A stretch of DNA of 64,000 bases from Burkholderiaceae bacterium (GTDB lineage Bacteria; Pseudomonadota; Gammaproteobacteria; Burkholderiales; Burkholderiaceae_D). Below are positions 18,060 to 27,494 of this stretch, piece by piece. Location: contig SCTK01000014.1 of the NCBI GenBank assembly GCA_004298905.1, forward strand, positions 62,001 to 126,000. The letters are read 5' to 3'. Made by a program: the position numbers and the translations under genes. The notes beneath the pieces are model-generated. The model made no database searches. It had not been told where the DNA came from and was given only the letters and a program-made list of their open reading frames with translations. Each line of letters starts with the position of its first letter. Within the stretch, counting starts at the first letter, position 1.

Positions 18060-19463
18060 TTAGCGCCAGTCGACGGTTCCGAAGCGCTGATGACTAAGCA
18101 GCGTGTAGTAAATTCCGATCGTGCCGCGCGTCTGAGTCTGATCGGCAAGATTAGGATAGCTGGCATCGCGGCGCGACCAGAGATAGCGCAGTGAAATGGC
18201 ATGTTGTTGATGCACCCGCAGCGTGAATGAGAGATCGACACGGGCGATGTTATCGTAGCCTTTGCCGGCAACTCCGCCGACGAAATAGTCACGCGCCGTT
18301 AAATCAAGTGAGGCCCGCTCGCCCAGAATCAGGCGCAAGGCGAGAAGTGCTTGCGGCGTTCTGCCGTAATGGTAGTCCTGGTCGCTAGTGCCACGCATTG
18401 TGCCGACGGCAGAGTAGCCGAGTCCCAGCATGCCGGTTCCCTGCAAGACGATAGCGTCCGACAGCCAGCATTGTGCGGTGGTGCCGAGCGATAGGGCGGT
18501 CGTTGAGATGCGGAAGATTTGTGGCGAGATGTAATCATAGCTGCCATAAAATCCCCACACGCCACGATAATTATTACCGACCGCATAATCAGTGCCCACC
18601 AGCAACCCACGGACCATGATGTTTTCAAAGATATTGGCGCTGGAACCGGTAGTCTGAAAACTAAAATAATCGAACGGGCGCGTATAGGTGTACCCCGGTT
18701 TTCCCGGCAGCCCGTATTCCATGGAAAAATCCGCGAGCACTTCGTTGCGTTTCACCTGGGTTGAGTTACCTTGCTCATTTTGCAGCGTGCCGCTCAAGCC
18801 GAGATGCAGACGCGCGAAATAGGCCGGATCTCCACTGGCAAAGATCGGTTTGAAACGGTCGCCAAAAGCCAGTCGATTGAAACCCATCGACGGAGAAATA
18901 ACCGCTGCTGTTGTTTCGCGCCAGAACGGTGTCATATCGCTGCGTTCCAGCACCAGATTGGCCATGCGGAATAGCGCCTCACCCAGGAAGGTGCCGCCGA
19001 CGCCGGTGGCGATCTGGTCGTTTTTCGAAGGCGGTGTGCGCTCCCCGGCAATCTCCCATGCGGCGCTACCGGCAAAGCTGTAGCCCAGCGACTCCCAGTA
19101 ATTCAGGCCCGCCGAACGTGCAAAACCGTGATACATCGATCCTTGATAGGGATGGAGGAACTGGTTGATTTTGAAGGGATCGTTGTCGACCACCCAACCG
19201 TTGCGCAAGTTGTGCCGGATGGTCGACAGGTTGGATTTGTAATCGTCGTCGATAAAGTGCCGATTGAACTGATTCAGCAGAAAGTCATAACCCAGAATTT
19301 CAGCAGCGGGGATCGCGTAGCTTTTGGATGATTCTATTTCCGCCAATTTAGGCAGGGATGAATTGTCTGCAGCGCATGCTCGATGGGGTGTGATGAGGCC
19401 AAGCATACAGCCCATGCTGACCAGCGCGATGCGGAATCGACTGTTAGAAACTGCTTCCCTCAT
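18060..19463 (-). CDS. DUF3943 domain protein, putative outer-membrane barrel
   Basis: A 467-residue exported protein. The signal peptide ends near ACAAD (residue 32). The DUF3943 signature is visible: FLHPYQGSMYHGFARSAGLN (about residues 102-121) followed by YWESLGYSFAGSAAWEIAGE. The remainder consists of amphipathic strands (FSFQTTGSSANIFEN, YGSYDYISPQIFRIS), consistent with an outer-membrane barrel. Function is unknown. It is bracketed by the direct repeats at 18001 and 19798, suggesting it was inserted or duplicated as a cassette. Confidence 0.8.
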   Translation of the reverse strand: MREAVSNSRFRIALVSMGCMLGLITPHRACAADNSSLPKLAEIESSKSYAIPAAEILGYDFLLNQFNRHFIDDDYKSNLSTIRHNLRNGWVVDNDPFKINQFLHPYQGSMYHGFARSAGLNYWESLGYSFAGSAAWEIAGERTPPSKNDQIATGVGGTFLGEALFRMANLVLERSDMTPFWRETTAAVISPSMGFNRLAFGDRFKPIFASGDPAYFARLHLGLSGTLQNEQGNSTQVKRNEVLADFSMEYGLPGKPGYTYTRPFDYFSFQTTGSSANIFENIMVRGLLVGTDYAVGNNYRGVWGFYGSYDYISPQIFRISTTALSLGTTAQCWLSDAIVLQGTGMLGLGYSAVGTMRGTSDQDYHYGRTPQALLALRLILGERASLDLTARDYFVGGVAGKGYDNIARVDLSFTLRVHQQHAISLRYLWSRRDASYPNLADQTQTRGTIGIYYTLLSHQRFGTVDWR

Positions 19464-19670
19464 GGCAGCCCCCGGCCGATTTCTGAGATTGGGTCAGTTG
19501 TGTCCCAACGTTCTCACAAGAGACCGATGTAAGTTAATGATTTACTCACGTGACTTGTCTTGAACGAGCGATTGAAGATTGTAGTCGAGTAGATAGCTAT
19601 CCTTAACTTCAGATTCTGGCTTGGCTTTTGATTATTGTTTCATCATTTCCATAAATCAAGTACTTCGAAG

Positions 19671-19707
19671 GTGCCCTGCGGGGGAGGCATCCCGCAGAGC
19701 ACTTTTT
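19671..19707 (+). terminator. Terminator-like hairpin, copy of the ftsZ-distal hairpin
   Basis: GTGCCCTGCGGG and CCCGCAGAGCAC form a 12-bp stem with one mismatch, followed by TTTTT on the plus strand. The core CCCTGC-GGGGAGGC-CCCGCAG is shared with the hairpin at 23879-23909, at the far side of the restriction island. Confidence 0.75.
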
Positions 19708-19797
19708 CTATAGGTTTCGAAAGGTATCGGGGGTACCTTTGATCTTATGCCCGGCTTCTTTGGAAAATGTGGTCTGCCCCCCCGATTATTTGTAATC

Positions 19798-19850
19798 AAA
19801 GACTCTGCGCATTTGCAAAAAAATATACTCCGGTACTTTTGATCTCCTGA
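19798..19850. repeat. Direct repeat B beside the mcrC-like gene
   Basis: AAAGACTCTGCGCATTTGCA...ACTCCGGTACTTTTGATCTCCTGA, a same-orientation copy of the repeat at 18001-18059. It ends 15 bases before the stop of the mcrC-like gene, as copy A abuts the stop of the DUF3943 gene. Confidence 0.85.
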
Positions 19851-19864
19851 CTGTGGTGACTTTA

Positions 19865-21130
19865 TTAATTCTTAATTTCTAGTAGAGAAGCAATTTCGCT
19901 GACCATAGCAGCACCAGTTGAAGTCAGATCGCCGGCGATGTTTAATCGATAATGATAAAACTTCGCGCCAGTCGCGATCGAGCCTATATATTCCATACCG
20001 GCATCGTTGTTTAGGGCAGGCGATATCCAGACTCCCACTGGCGCGCGAAGGGCGACGACATGGCTGATGACCTGATACCGATCAGTTTCCTCAATTCTCG
20101 ACTTGTATTTGATCTCGCCGATACCGAGCACCCTGTTGCTCTTTCGGAAAATTAGGTCCGGCTTGATGGGAAAACGTTTATTGTCAAGAAAGAGCGGGTG
20201 CTGGTGCCGCGATATGTTGCCGTCTAGAACTGCTATTTCTCGTTCCCGAAGAGCTATCCGAAAGGTATTGCGAACGAAGCTTTCGAAAATGCTGTCCAAC
20301 GAAAAGAGAAACGAGGGCATTTTGCTGCCCTGTGCTTCATAAGAGAACCCGACTTTTGTGAAGCCTAAAAGCACTGCATATGTAGTGAGGGCGCCGAGAT
20401 ATGCATCCCGAACCCATATAGGTAATGAGGTGGTAAGCGCGTGATCGCCGAACTGCATCCGCGCTGGCGTCACCGAGTGCAATGCATTTAACGCTCCCAT
20501 GAGCAGGCGTCGTTCGTTTTGCCAGCGGTCATTTCGTGGCATCACGCGCATAAAAGCGACGCAGGCTGACTTTATCAATCCGTTGGCATAGAGGTTTGCC
20601 GAAAATGCAAAAGCATCGGACGCCACGCTCACGTCATCCCCTCTTGATAGGTGGTTCGCGACAGTTCTACCGAAATTGACCTTTGGCCTGAAATGCCCTC
20701 TATAAGATTCTTGATAGTAGCCCCGTGCTACACCCCCAGTCAGAATTTCGCGGAGGTAGTGGCAAAAGGCTCGGGCGAGCAATTGATGAGGTGCCGAGAC
20801 ATTTTCGGTTTCATATGACCGTAGCACTGGCAATACCCGGTCATAGGTTTCGTCGGCGACTGCCAGCATTCCCCATAGATTTTTGAGCGGAAACTTTGGT
20901 CGAAGGTTGAGAGCAATACCAGTCGTCAGGGGCAGATAACCGATCAGGCCTAGTGCCCTCAGTTCGACTCCTGAAACCACTTCGCGCAGATCTACAGCAG
21001 ACAGATCACGAGTTTCAGGCAGTAAAAGCGACTGTCCCCGGGAATCAAATAACTCATCTCTAGGAAAGATGCGAGCTTCCCGTTCATGCAGGTCGATGAT
21101 GCGCGTATGCCCGACCTGAAGAGCGGCCAA
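19865..21130 (-). CDS. McrC-like restriction endonuclease subunit
   Basis: A 421-residue McrC-family nuclease that would cut DNA together with the adjacent McrB-like motor. The N-terminal half (GYLPLTTGIALNLRPKFP, then HYLREILTGGVARGYYQ) matches McrC. LDSIFESFVRNTF (about 278-290) is the conserved helix before the catalytic core. The PD-(D/E)xK site is visible as D325 (KPDLIF), E339 and K341 (GEIKYK), so the nuclease looks intact. The stop lies 15 bases beyond a direct repeat. The start is two bases after the mcrB-like stop, so the two are translated together. Confidence 0.88.
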   Translation of the reverse strand: MAALQVGHTRIIDLHEREARIFPRDELFDSRGQSLLLPETRDLSAVDLREVVSGVELRALGLIGYLPLTTGIALNLRPKFPLKNLWGMLAVADETYDRVLPVLRSYETENVSAPHQLLARAFCHYLREILTGGVARGYYQESYRGHFRPKVNFGRTVANHLSRGDDVSVASDAFAFSANLYANGLIKSACVAFMRVMPRNDRWQNERRLLMGALNALHSVTPARMQFGDHALTTSLPIWVRDAYLGALTTYAVLLGFTKVGFSYEAQGSKMPSFLFSLDSIFESFVRNTFRIALREREIAVLDGNISRHQHPLFLDNKRFPIKPDLIFRKSNRVLGIGEIKYKSRIEETDRYQVISHVVALRAPVGVWISPALNNDAGMEYIGSIATGAKFYHYRLNIAGDLTSTGAAMVSEIASLLEIKN

Positions 21131-21132
21131 GG

Positions 21133-22728
21133 CTAAGCTCCTGGAGTGGCGAGAGACGGATTGCCCACTTGATCAACATCATCCCTAGTTTTTAGCAACA
21201 ACTCAATGTCGGCCACCGTTGCCTCAAAGGCTGGCCGATCATGAATAAATGCTCGCCGAAGAGCGAGACGGACACGCCCGATCCAAACTGCAGCCAAATC
21301 ATCTATCGACCGAACCCGAAGGAAATTGGTGTGACCGAAACCGTGAGGGAACGCTTGGTTCAGGATTGTGAATACCTGCACAGTTCGATTGACTATCCCT
21401 TCTTCGACTTTTTTGTCTTGCAAATAGCTTTTGAGAAAGACGCCATCAGGCTCAAGTTCGATAACCCAAAACCGGCGTAGTAACGCGTCGTCCAGATCAG
21501 TCACGGAACGGTCGTAAGGATTAGCGGTGGCAACAATGATCAGATTCTTTGGCAGCATCGCAGGCTTGCCGGAGAACGGCAAAATGAACTCACGCCCACG
21601 GTAATCCACTTCCAGATATGTGAGGACCTCACCGAATATTCGTGCTACGTCTCCACGATTTAGTTCGTCGATAACAGCAACGTAATTGTCCTCTGGATTT
21701 CCGGCAGCTAACTTAGCAAAATTTAAAAATAGTCGCGACGCGAGGTCATACTTAACCCCTGAACCATCAGCCGACTGGATCGGACGAAAGCCTTCAATGA
21801 AGTCGTCGTAGCCGATAGCTGGATGAAACTGTAGAAAAAGGATTTTCGCGCTGTCGTCTTTGGTAAGACTCTTAGCCAGCGCGCGAGCGTAGCTTGTCTT
21901 GCCAGTGCCGGGAGGGCCTGCTAATAAAAAAGCAAGGCTTTCGCCTGCTTGGATAGCAGCGGTAACAGTCGCGAAGACTGGGTCATCAATACTTAGGCCT
22001 ATCAGACTCGTTTCTACAGCCGCTGCGTCCTTGTCATCTGTTACTGGGTTTGCCAGATACGCGACAAGCTTGGGAGCAAGTTGCTGAAGGAATTGCTCGT
22101 TTGAAGGCCTCTCTGAAAGTAGCGATGGCCACGATACTACCGGATTAGATAGCCTGAACCGCCCCCGATATGGAGGCTTGAACTCAGTTAGCTTAAGTTC
22201 TTTTTTTAACAGATGGTCAAACAGGCTTGGCCAATTGGTCACCTCGTCGGGGACCCCTTCGAATGCGAACAGCCAGACCAAGAAATCCTCGAATCGGAAA
22301 GCATGCGGCAGTTCTTCTTCAAACCTAGGCTGGAAGGCGTCGGTGAGTATTGCGATGGCTTTTTCGCCTCCAATTAACCCTTCAAGTCGCATCTCGCGAT
22401 AGCCTCGAGATGAGAATAGATTGCCCCACATTTTGGTATCTTGCCGGATCATATAATCGCCAGCGAAGTCCCCGCGATCCCAATTGATGCCCTTCAGTCT
22501 TGGCCGAAGGAGGTTATTACCATGGGGCATAGGGGGTAAATCGAGGCGTCGACCATTGAAGTATCGATCTAGGAACTGGTCAGTTCCTAGCTTCTTCGAC
22601 ATGTCAACGAGCGCATCAGTGCCGACGTCGTTCGCGGCGAACACGAAGGCAGGAAGCAACCAATTGGCGCTATAGTTTTGTAATTTTTCGATCGCCTGCT
22701 GGATCGTTGGTATGTCAAAGTATCTCAC
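21133..22728 (-). CDS. McrB-like AAA+ GTPase/ATPase restriction subunit
   Basis: A 531-residue motor subunit. The AAA+ core has Walker A GPPGTGKT (271-278), the McrB-family YDDFIEGFRP (307-316), Walker B AVIDELNRGD (351-360) and TANPYDRSVTDLD (401-413) with RR at 418-419. The E. coli family motif MNTADRS is here ATANPYDRS. The N-terminal 230 residues do not resemble the methyl-cytosine-binding DUF3578 of E. coli McrB and presumably read a different target. Base composition is low in GC for this genome (26 of 60 in line 21661). It lies between the mcrC-like and methyltransferase genes with gaps of two and three bases. Confidence 0.88.
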   Translation of the reverse strand: MRYFDIPTIQQAIEKLQNYSANWLLPAFVFAANDVGTDALVDMSKKLGTDQFLDRYFNGRRLDLPPMPHGNNLLRPRLKGINWDRGDFAGDYMIRQDTKMWGNLFSSRGYREMRLEGLIGGEKAIAILTDAFQPRFEEELPHAFRFEDFLVWLFAFEGVPDEVTNWPSLFDHLLKKELKLTEFKPPYRGRFRLSNPVVSWPSLLSERPSNEQFLQQLAPKLVAYLANPVTDDKDAAAVETSLIGLSIDDPVFATVTAAIQAGESLAFLLAGPPGTGKTSYARALAKSLTKDDSAKILFLQFHPAIGYDDFIEGFRPIQSADGSGVKYDLASRLFLNFAKLAAGNPEDNYVAVIDELNRGDVARIFGEVLTYLEVDYRGREFILPFSGKPAMLPKNLIIVATANPYDRSVTDLDDALLRRFWVIELEPDGVFLKSYLQDKKVEEGIVNRTVQVFTILNQAFPHGFGHTNFLRVRSIDDLAAVWIGRVRLALRRAFIHDRPAFEATVADIELLLKTRDDVDQVGNPSLATPGA

Positions 22729-22731
22729 TAC

Positions 22732-23751
22732 TTACTCCGACTTCGCTCGGCCTGGTTTGCGGAAATTTTCCTTATTGCCTGCCCAGCTTGACCAGATGGC
22801 GGAGGGCTGCTGAATACGCTTTAGTAAGTGAGGCCACGCAAGGGCTTGGTGTCCGTCCGCCTCTAGGGCAGATTGGATGTAGTCTACATAGTCCGCGCTC
22901 ATGTCGATCCCCACCACGTTGCGGTCATGTGCTAACGCTGTGAAGATCGTAGTGCCACTACCGACGAATGGGTCGAGCACGTGTCCGCCGACCGGACTAC
23001 CGGCCTCAATACACCGACGCACTAACTCAGATGGGAACGCCGCGTTGTGGTTGGCACGACGGCTGCGCTCAATTGGAATATTCCAGACATCCTCCTCGAC
23101 GAGCATCGAGCGGTCGAAACTATAAAAGCGGCTTTTTGTGAACATGAAGACAAATTCGTATTGCCGATGTGGCCGGTCACGTGCAGTCGGCTCGACGAAG
23201 GCGTTGCAGCGGTTCCAGATGATTGAGCTTCGCAGCGTCCACCCACGCGCCTGCATTGCGAATGCGACTTTCCATGGGATGCCAATCATGCTCTTTTTGG
23301 GGATGTCCCATCCGCTAACGTCGACTGAGCGGACTTTGGTGCGTAGAAAATTCCGTGATGAGCACTTTGGGTCACTACCATGAGGTTGTCCATTGCCCGA
23401 ATAATAGGTGTCTCCGATATTTAAGAAAAACATCCCCTCCGGATGCAGTGTCCGTTTCACTTCATCAAAAACTTCCATGAGTTTCTCGATATAAGTCTCG
23501 ACGGATTCTTCGTGCCCTAGCTGTCCATCATATCCGTAGTCGCGCACCCAGTAGTAAGGCGGCGAAGTAACGGCGACGTTGAAAGTGTCGGATGGCAGCT
23601 GGCGCAGCGATGCCGCCGAGTCACCTTGAATTAATCCCGCAACATGGTGGGCACCAGTCATGAAGCTAGATCGATCTGACGGAAGTAATAATTCCGACTG
23701 ATGATTTTTCTTGCTGCGAACGATCTCGGCAGCACCAGTTTTTGCGTTCAT
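22732..23751 (-). CDS. DNA methyltransferase, probable N4-cytosine type
   Basis: A 339-residue S-adenosylmethionine-dependent DNA methyltransferase. The catalytic motif IV TSPPYY (residues 62-67) is near the N-terminus and the cofactor motif DPFVGSGTT (260-268) is near the C-terminus, the beta-class order. TSPPY rather than DPPY favours N4-cytosine methylation over N6-adenine. The target-recognition region lies between about 120 and 240. It is first in a three-gene unit with mcrB-like and mcrC-like genes, implying that it protects host DNA from them. Confidence 0.9.
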   Translation of the reverse strand: MNAKTGAAEIVRSKKNHQSELLLPSDRSSFMTGAHHVAGLIQGDSAASLRQLPSDTFNVAVTSPPYYWVRDYGYDGQLGHEESVETYIEKLMEVFDEVKRTLHPEGMFFLNIGDTYYSGNGQPHGSDPKCSSRNFLRTKVRSVDVSGWDIPKKSMIGIPWKVAFAMQARGWTLRSSIIWNRCNAFVEPTARDRPHRQYEFVFMFTKSRFYSFDRSMLVEEDVWNIPIERSRRANHNAAFPSELVRRCIEAGSPVGGHVLDPFVGSGTTIFTALAHDRNVVGIDMSADYVDYIQSALEADGHQALAWPHLLKRIQQPSAIWSSWAGNKENFRKPGRAKSE

Positions 23752-23878
23752 TATCTAACCTCTGAGATAAATAAAAATTCACACTCCAAATCCTTGGAGG
23801 GTCCGCGCAAGATAGCCAGAACCATTAGTTGGATATGCCTGAATACGCAACTGTAACTTGAGAAACAATAACAGCAAA

Positions 23879-23909
23879 ACACCCTGCAGGGGAGGCTCCC
23901 GCAGGGTGT
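23879..23909. terminator. ftsZ-distal hairpin
   Basis: ACACCCTGC and GCAGGGTGT form a 9-bp stem around an inner GGGAGGCTCCC. On the minus strand, 23 bases after the ftsZ stop, it is followed by TTTTGC; on the plus strand by CTTCTTT. It probably ends the dcw transcript. A sister copy lies at 19671-19707. Confidence 0.7.
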
Positions 23910-23931
23910 CTTCTTTACAGCTACCGCTTGC

Positions 23932-25122
<1,191 letters not shown>

Positions 25123-25155
25123 GATTGCCTCCTAGCTCACAAAAAGTGCGACGGG

Positions 25156-25219
25156 TGACTGGTGACCAGTGACACACTGCCAACGGCCGGAGCGGTTGCT
25201 TGTCACTGTTCACCAGTCA
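25156..25219. repeat. 19-bp inverted repeat in the ftsA-ftsZ gap
   Basis: TGACTGGTGACCAGTGACA (25156-25174) and TGTCACTGTTCACCAGTCA (25201-25219) are inverted copies with one mismatch, separated by 26 bases. It lies in the leader of ftsZ. It looks like a dispersed intergenic repeat rather than an operator. Confidence 0.8.
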
Positions 25220-25259
25220 TGCGTCACGGAAAAAACTGACTACTAAAAAACTACTGCCT

Positions 25260-25292
25260 TTCACTCCCTCACTTTCAAGGGGAGGGAGTGAA
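25260..25292. repeat. 11-bp hairpin at the ftsA 3' end
   Basis: TTCACTCCCTC and GAGGGAGTGAA are perfect inverted copies abutting the ftsA stop codon. On the minus strand a T-rich tract (TTTTTTAG) follows about ten bases later, so it could attenuate ftsZ transcription. Confidence 0.7.
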
Positions 25293-26525
25293 TTAGAAGT
25301 TGCCCAAAAACCATTCCTTCATTCTGCGCACCACCGACTTCACCGAACCGGTCTGCTGCGCGACGCGACGGCCGCGCAGGCGTTGCAGGCGCGCTTCTTC
25401 GAGCAGGCCCATGACGGTGGAAAAGCGCGGATTGCGCACGACGTCGGCCAGGCCGCCGTCGTAGTCCGGGGTGCCGATGCGCACCGGCTTGAGAAAAATG
25501 TCTTCGCCCAGTTCGACCATGCCGGGCAGCAGGCTGGTGCCGCCGGTGATGACGACGCCGGAGGACAGCAGTTCTTCGTAACCGGATTGGCGGATCACTT
25601 CATGCACCAGCGAAAACAATTCTTCGACACGTGGCTCGATCACGGCGCCGAGCGCCTGCCGCGACAGCACACGCGGTGCGCGATCACCGAGGCCGGGCAC
25701 GTCGATCTTGGCGTCGGCATCGGCCAGCACTTGCTTGGCGACGCCGTGATGCAGCTTGATGTCTTCGGCATCCAGCGTCGGTGTGCGCAGCGCCATGGCG
25801 ATGTCGTTGGTGATCTGGTCTCCCGCGATGGGAATCACTGCCGTGTGACGGATCGCGCCGCCGGTGAAGATGGCCACATCGGTGGTGCCGCCGCCGATAT
25901 CGACCAGGCACACGCCGAGTTCTTTCTCATCTTCGGTCAGCACCGCCAGACTGGAGGCGAGCGGTTGCAGAATCAGATCGGTCACTTCCAGCCCGCAGCG
26001 GCGCACGCACTTGACGATGTTTTGCGCCGCGCTGACCGCGCCGGTGACGATGTGCACTTTCACTTCGAGGCGGATGCCGCTCATGCCGATGGGTTCGCGG
26101 ATGTCTTCCTGACCATCGACGATGAATTCCTGCGTCAGCACGTGCAGCACTTGCTGGTCGGTGGGAATGTTGACGGCCTGCGCGGTTTCCATCACGCGCG
26201 CCACATCGGGCGTGCTCACTTCCTTGTCCTTGATCGCCACCATGCCGCTGGAGTTGAAACTGCGGATGTGATTGCCGGCGATGCCGGTGTAGACGTAGCG
26301 AATCTTGCAATCGGCCATCAGCTCGGCTTCTTCGAGTGCGCGCTGAATCGAATTGACGGTCGATTCAATGTTGACCACCACGCCTTTTTTCAGCCCCTTC
26401 GATTCGTGCTGGCCCATGCCGATCACTTCATAGCGGCCATCGGGCATCAACTCCGCCACCACGGCGACGACCTTGGAGGTGCCGATATCCAACCCCACCA
26501 GCAGATCCTTGATTTCCTTTGTCAT
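25293..26525 (-). CDS. ftsA: Cell division protein FtsA
   Basis: The actin-like ATPase that tethers FtsZ to the membrane. The 410-residue protein has the phosphate-1 motif LVGLDIGTSKVVAVV (about 8-22), the SHS2/1C domain in the first third, phosphate-2 LVDIGGGTTDVAIF and the C-terminal amphipathic anchor VRRMKEWFLGNF. All parts are intact. Its start overlaps the end of ftsQ by four bases (ATGA), as in most dcw clusters. Confidence 0.97.
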   Translation of the reverse strand: MTKEIKDLLVGLDIGTSKVVAVVAELMPDGRYEVIGMGQHESKGLKKGVVVNIESTVNSIQRALEEAELMADCKIRYVYTGIAGNHIRSFNSSGMVAIKDKEVSTPDVARVMETAQAVNIPTDQQVLHVLTQEFIVDGQEDIREPIGMSGIRLEVKVHIVTGAVSAAQNIVKCVRRCGLEVTDLILQPLASSLAVLTEDEKELGVCLVDIGGGTTDVAIFTGGAIRHTAVIPIAGDQITNDIAMALRTPTLDAEDIKLHHGVAKQVLADADAKIDVPGLGDRAPRVLSRQALGAVIEPRVEELFSLVHEVIRQSGYEELLSSGVVITGGTSLLPGMVELGEDIFLKPVRIGTPDYDGGLADVVRNPRFSTVMGLLEEARLQRLRGRRVAQQTGSVKSVVRRMKEWFLGNF

Positions 26526-27358
26526 TGCTTGCGTCCCCTGCCTGTCGTTACTGTCATTCGTGCCTCAAGCTGATTCATCACGCGCAATCCGGCGGCGCGG
26601 ATGGCAAAACCATTCGGGTAGCGCAGATCGACGCTGTCGATTTTTTTTGCCAGCGTACGTGTCACTTCCGGCGCGGCGGCGACATAACGCAGCACGCGCG
26701 CCTGGATCGATTCACCGGCCTGCGCGTTTGGTGACTCGCGCGACTCGCGGCCCAATTCCATCTGCATACCATCGTCCAACACGACGTGCCAACCATTGCG
26801 TTCACTCAAACTGAGCGTCTGCACCGTGCGTTGCAGGGGTGCCAGCCATTGCTGCAATTGCCGGTAACGCTGCGTCACTTGCATTGCCGCATCGGCTTGA
26901 TCCTGCGGGCCGGAGAATTCGCGCAGATCGCCGTCTTCCTCCGCCTCTGCCGGGTTGGCGACAAACAGTTCGCCAAAACTGTTGACCAGCCGGCCGTCGG
27001 GCCAGGCCGCCAGCGCCTGATGTTCTTCCACCTGCACCTGCAAACGGTTGGGCCAGATGCGGCGCACGCTGGCGTGCCGCACCCAGGGCACCGCTTCAAA
27101 CGCCACACGCATTTTTTCCAGATTCACGTTAAAAAAACTCCCGTGCAATTGCCGTTCCTGCAACAGTGCCGAAGCGCGAATCGACGGCAGATTTACATGC
27201 CGCAACGGCTGGCCCGACTGACCCACCACATCGATCTCGCGCAAAACAAACATGGGCCGCTGCGCAATCCAACGCAGCACGCCGCCCACCAGCACCAGCA
27301 CCGCCGCTGCAAACAGCAGATTGGCGATGAGGTTCAACAGTTTTGCGTTGTGCCACAT
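26522..27358 (-). CDS. ftsQ: Cell division protein FtsQ
   Basis: A bitopic inner-membrane protein of the FtsQBL complex. The 278-residue sequence has a short cytoplasmic start, one membrane segment (about residues 10-30, LFAAAVLVLVGGVLRWI), a POTRA domain starting VLREIDVVGQSG and the beta domain with WHVVLDDGMQMELG. Overlaps ftsA by four bases. A 136-base gap with a palindromic repeat separates it from ddlB. Confidence 0.95.
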   Translation of the reverse strand: MWHNAKLLNLIANLLFAAAVLVLVGGVLRWIAQRPMFVLREIDVVGQSGQPLRHVNLPSIRASALLQERQLHGSFFNVNLEKMRVAFEAVPWVRHASVRRIWPNRLQVQVEEHQALAAWPDGRLVNSFGELFVANPAEAEEDGDLREFSGPQDQADAAMQVTQRYRQLQQWLAPLQRTVQTLSLSERNGWHVVLDDGMQMELGRESRESPNAQAGESIQARVLRYVAAAPEVTRTLAKKIDSVDLRYPNGFAIRAAGLRVMNQLEARMTVTTGRGRKQ

Positions 27359-27410
27359 TTACTTCTCATCTCTTGCCTTGTTACTTGAGTATTCCTTGCT
27401 GCAAACGCCT

Positions 27411-27475
27411 TCACCTCAGCCCTTCTCCCGCAGGCGGGAGAAGGTGGCGCATAGCGCCGGATGAGGGCGTGTGAG
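27411..27475. repeat. Dispersed palindromic repeat, CTTCTCCCGCAGGCGGGAGAAG type
   Basis: CCTTCTCCCG-CAGG-CGGGAGAAGG (27421-27444) is a perfect 10-bp inverted repeat inside flanking TCACCTCAGC and GGATGAGGGCG. A shorter relative occurs at 47519-47547. It sits between ftsQ and ddlB. Confidence 0.8.
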
Positions 27476-27494
27476 GCGAAGACAACTTTCCGCA

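Larger units (their letters stand above)
19464..19864. other. 401-base gap between the DUF3943 gene and mcrC-like gene
   Basis: No gene is supported. It holds the upstream region of the DUF3943 gene, a terminator-like hairpin at 19671-19707, a partial repeat (GGTACCTTTGATCTT, 19732-19746) and direct repeat B at 19798-19850. Composition is AT-richer than the flanking chromosome. Confidence 0.75.

Noticed and set aside
18001-19850. Integron attC sites
   Set aside because: The repeats lack the paired inverted core sites of attC, and there is no integrase gene in the window.
25200-26573. 457-codon open frame antisense to ftsA
   Set aside because: Overlaps ftsA fully; His/Asp/Gly-rich antisense composition without domains.
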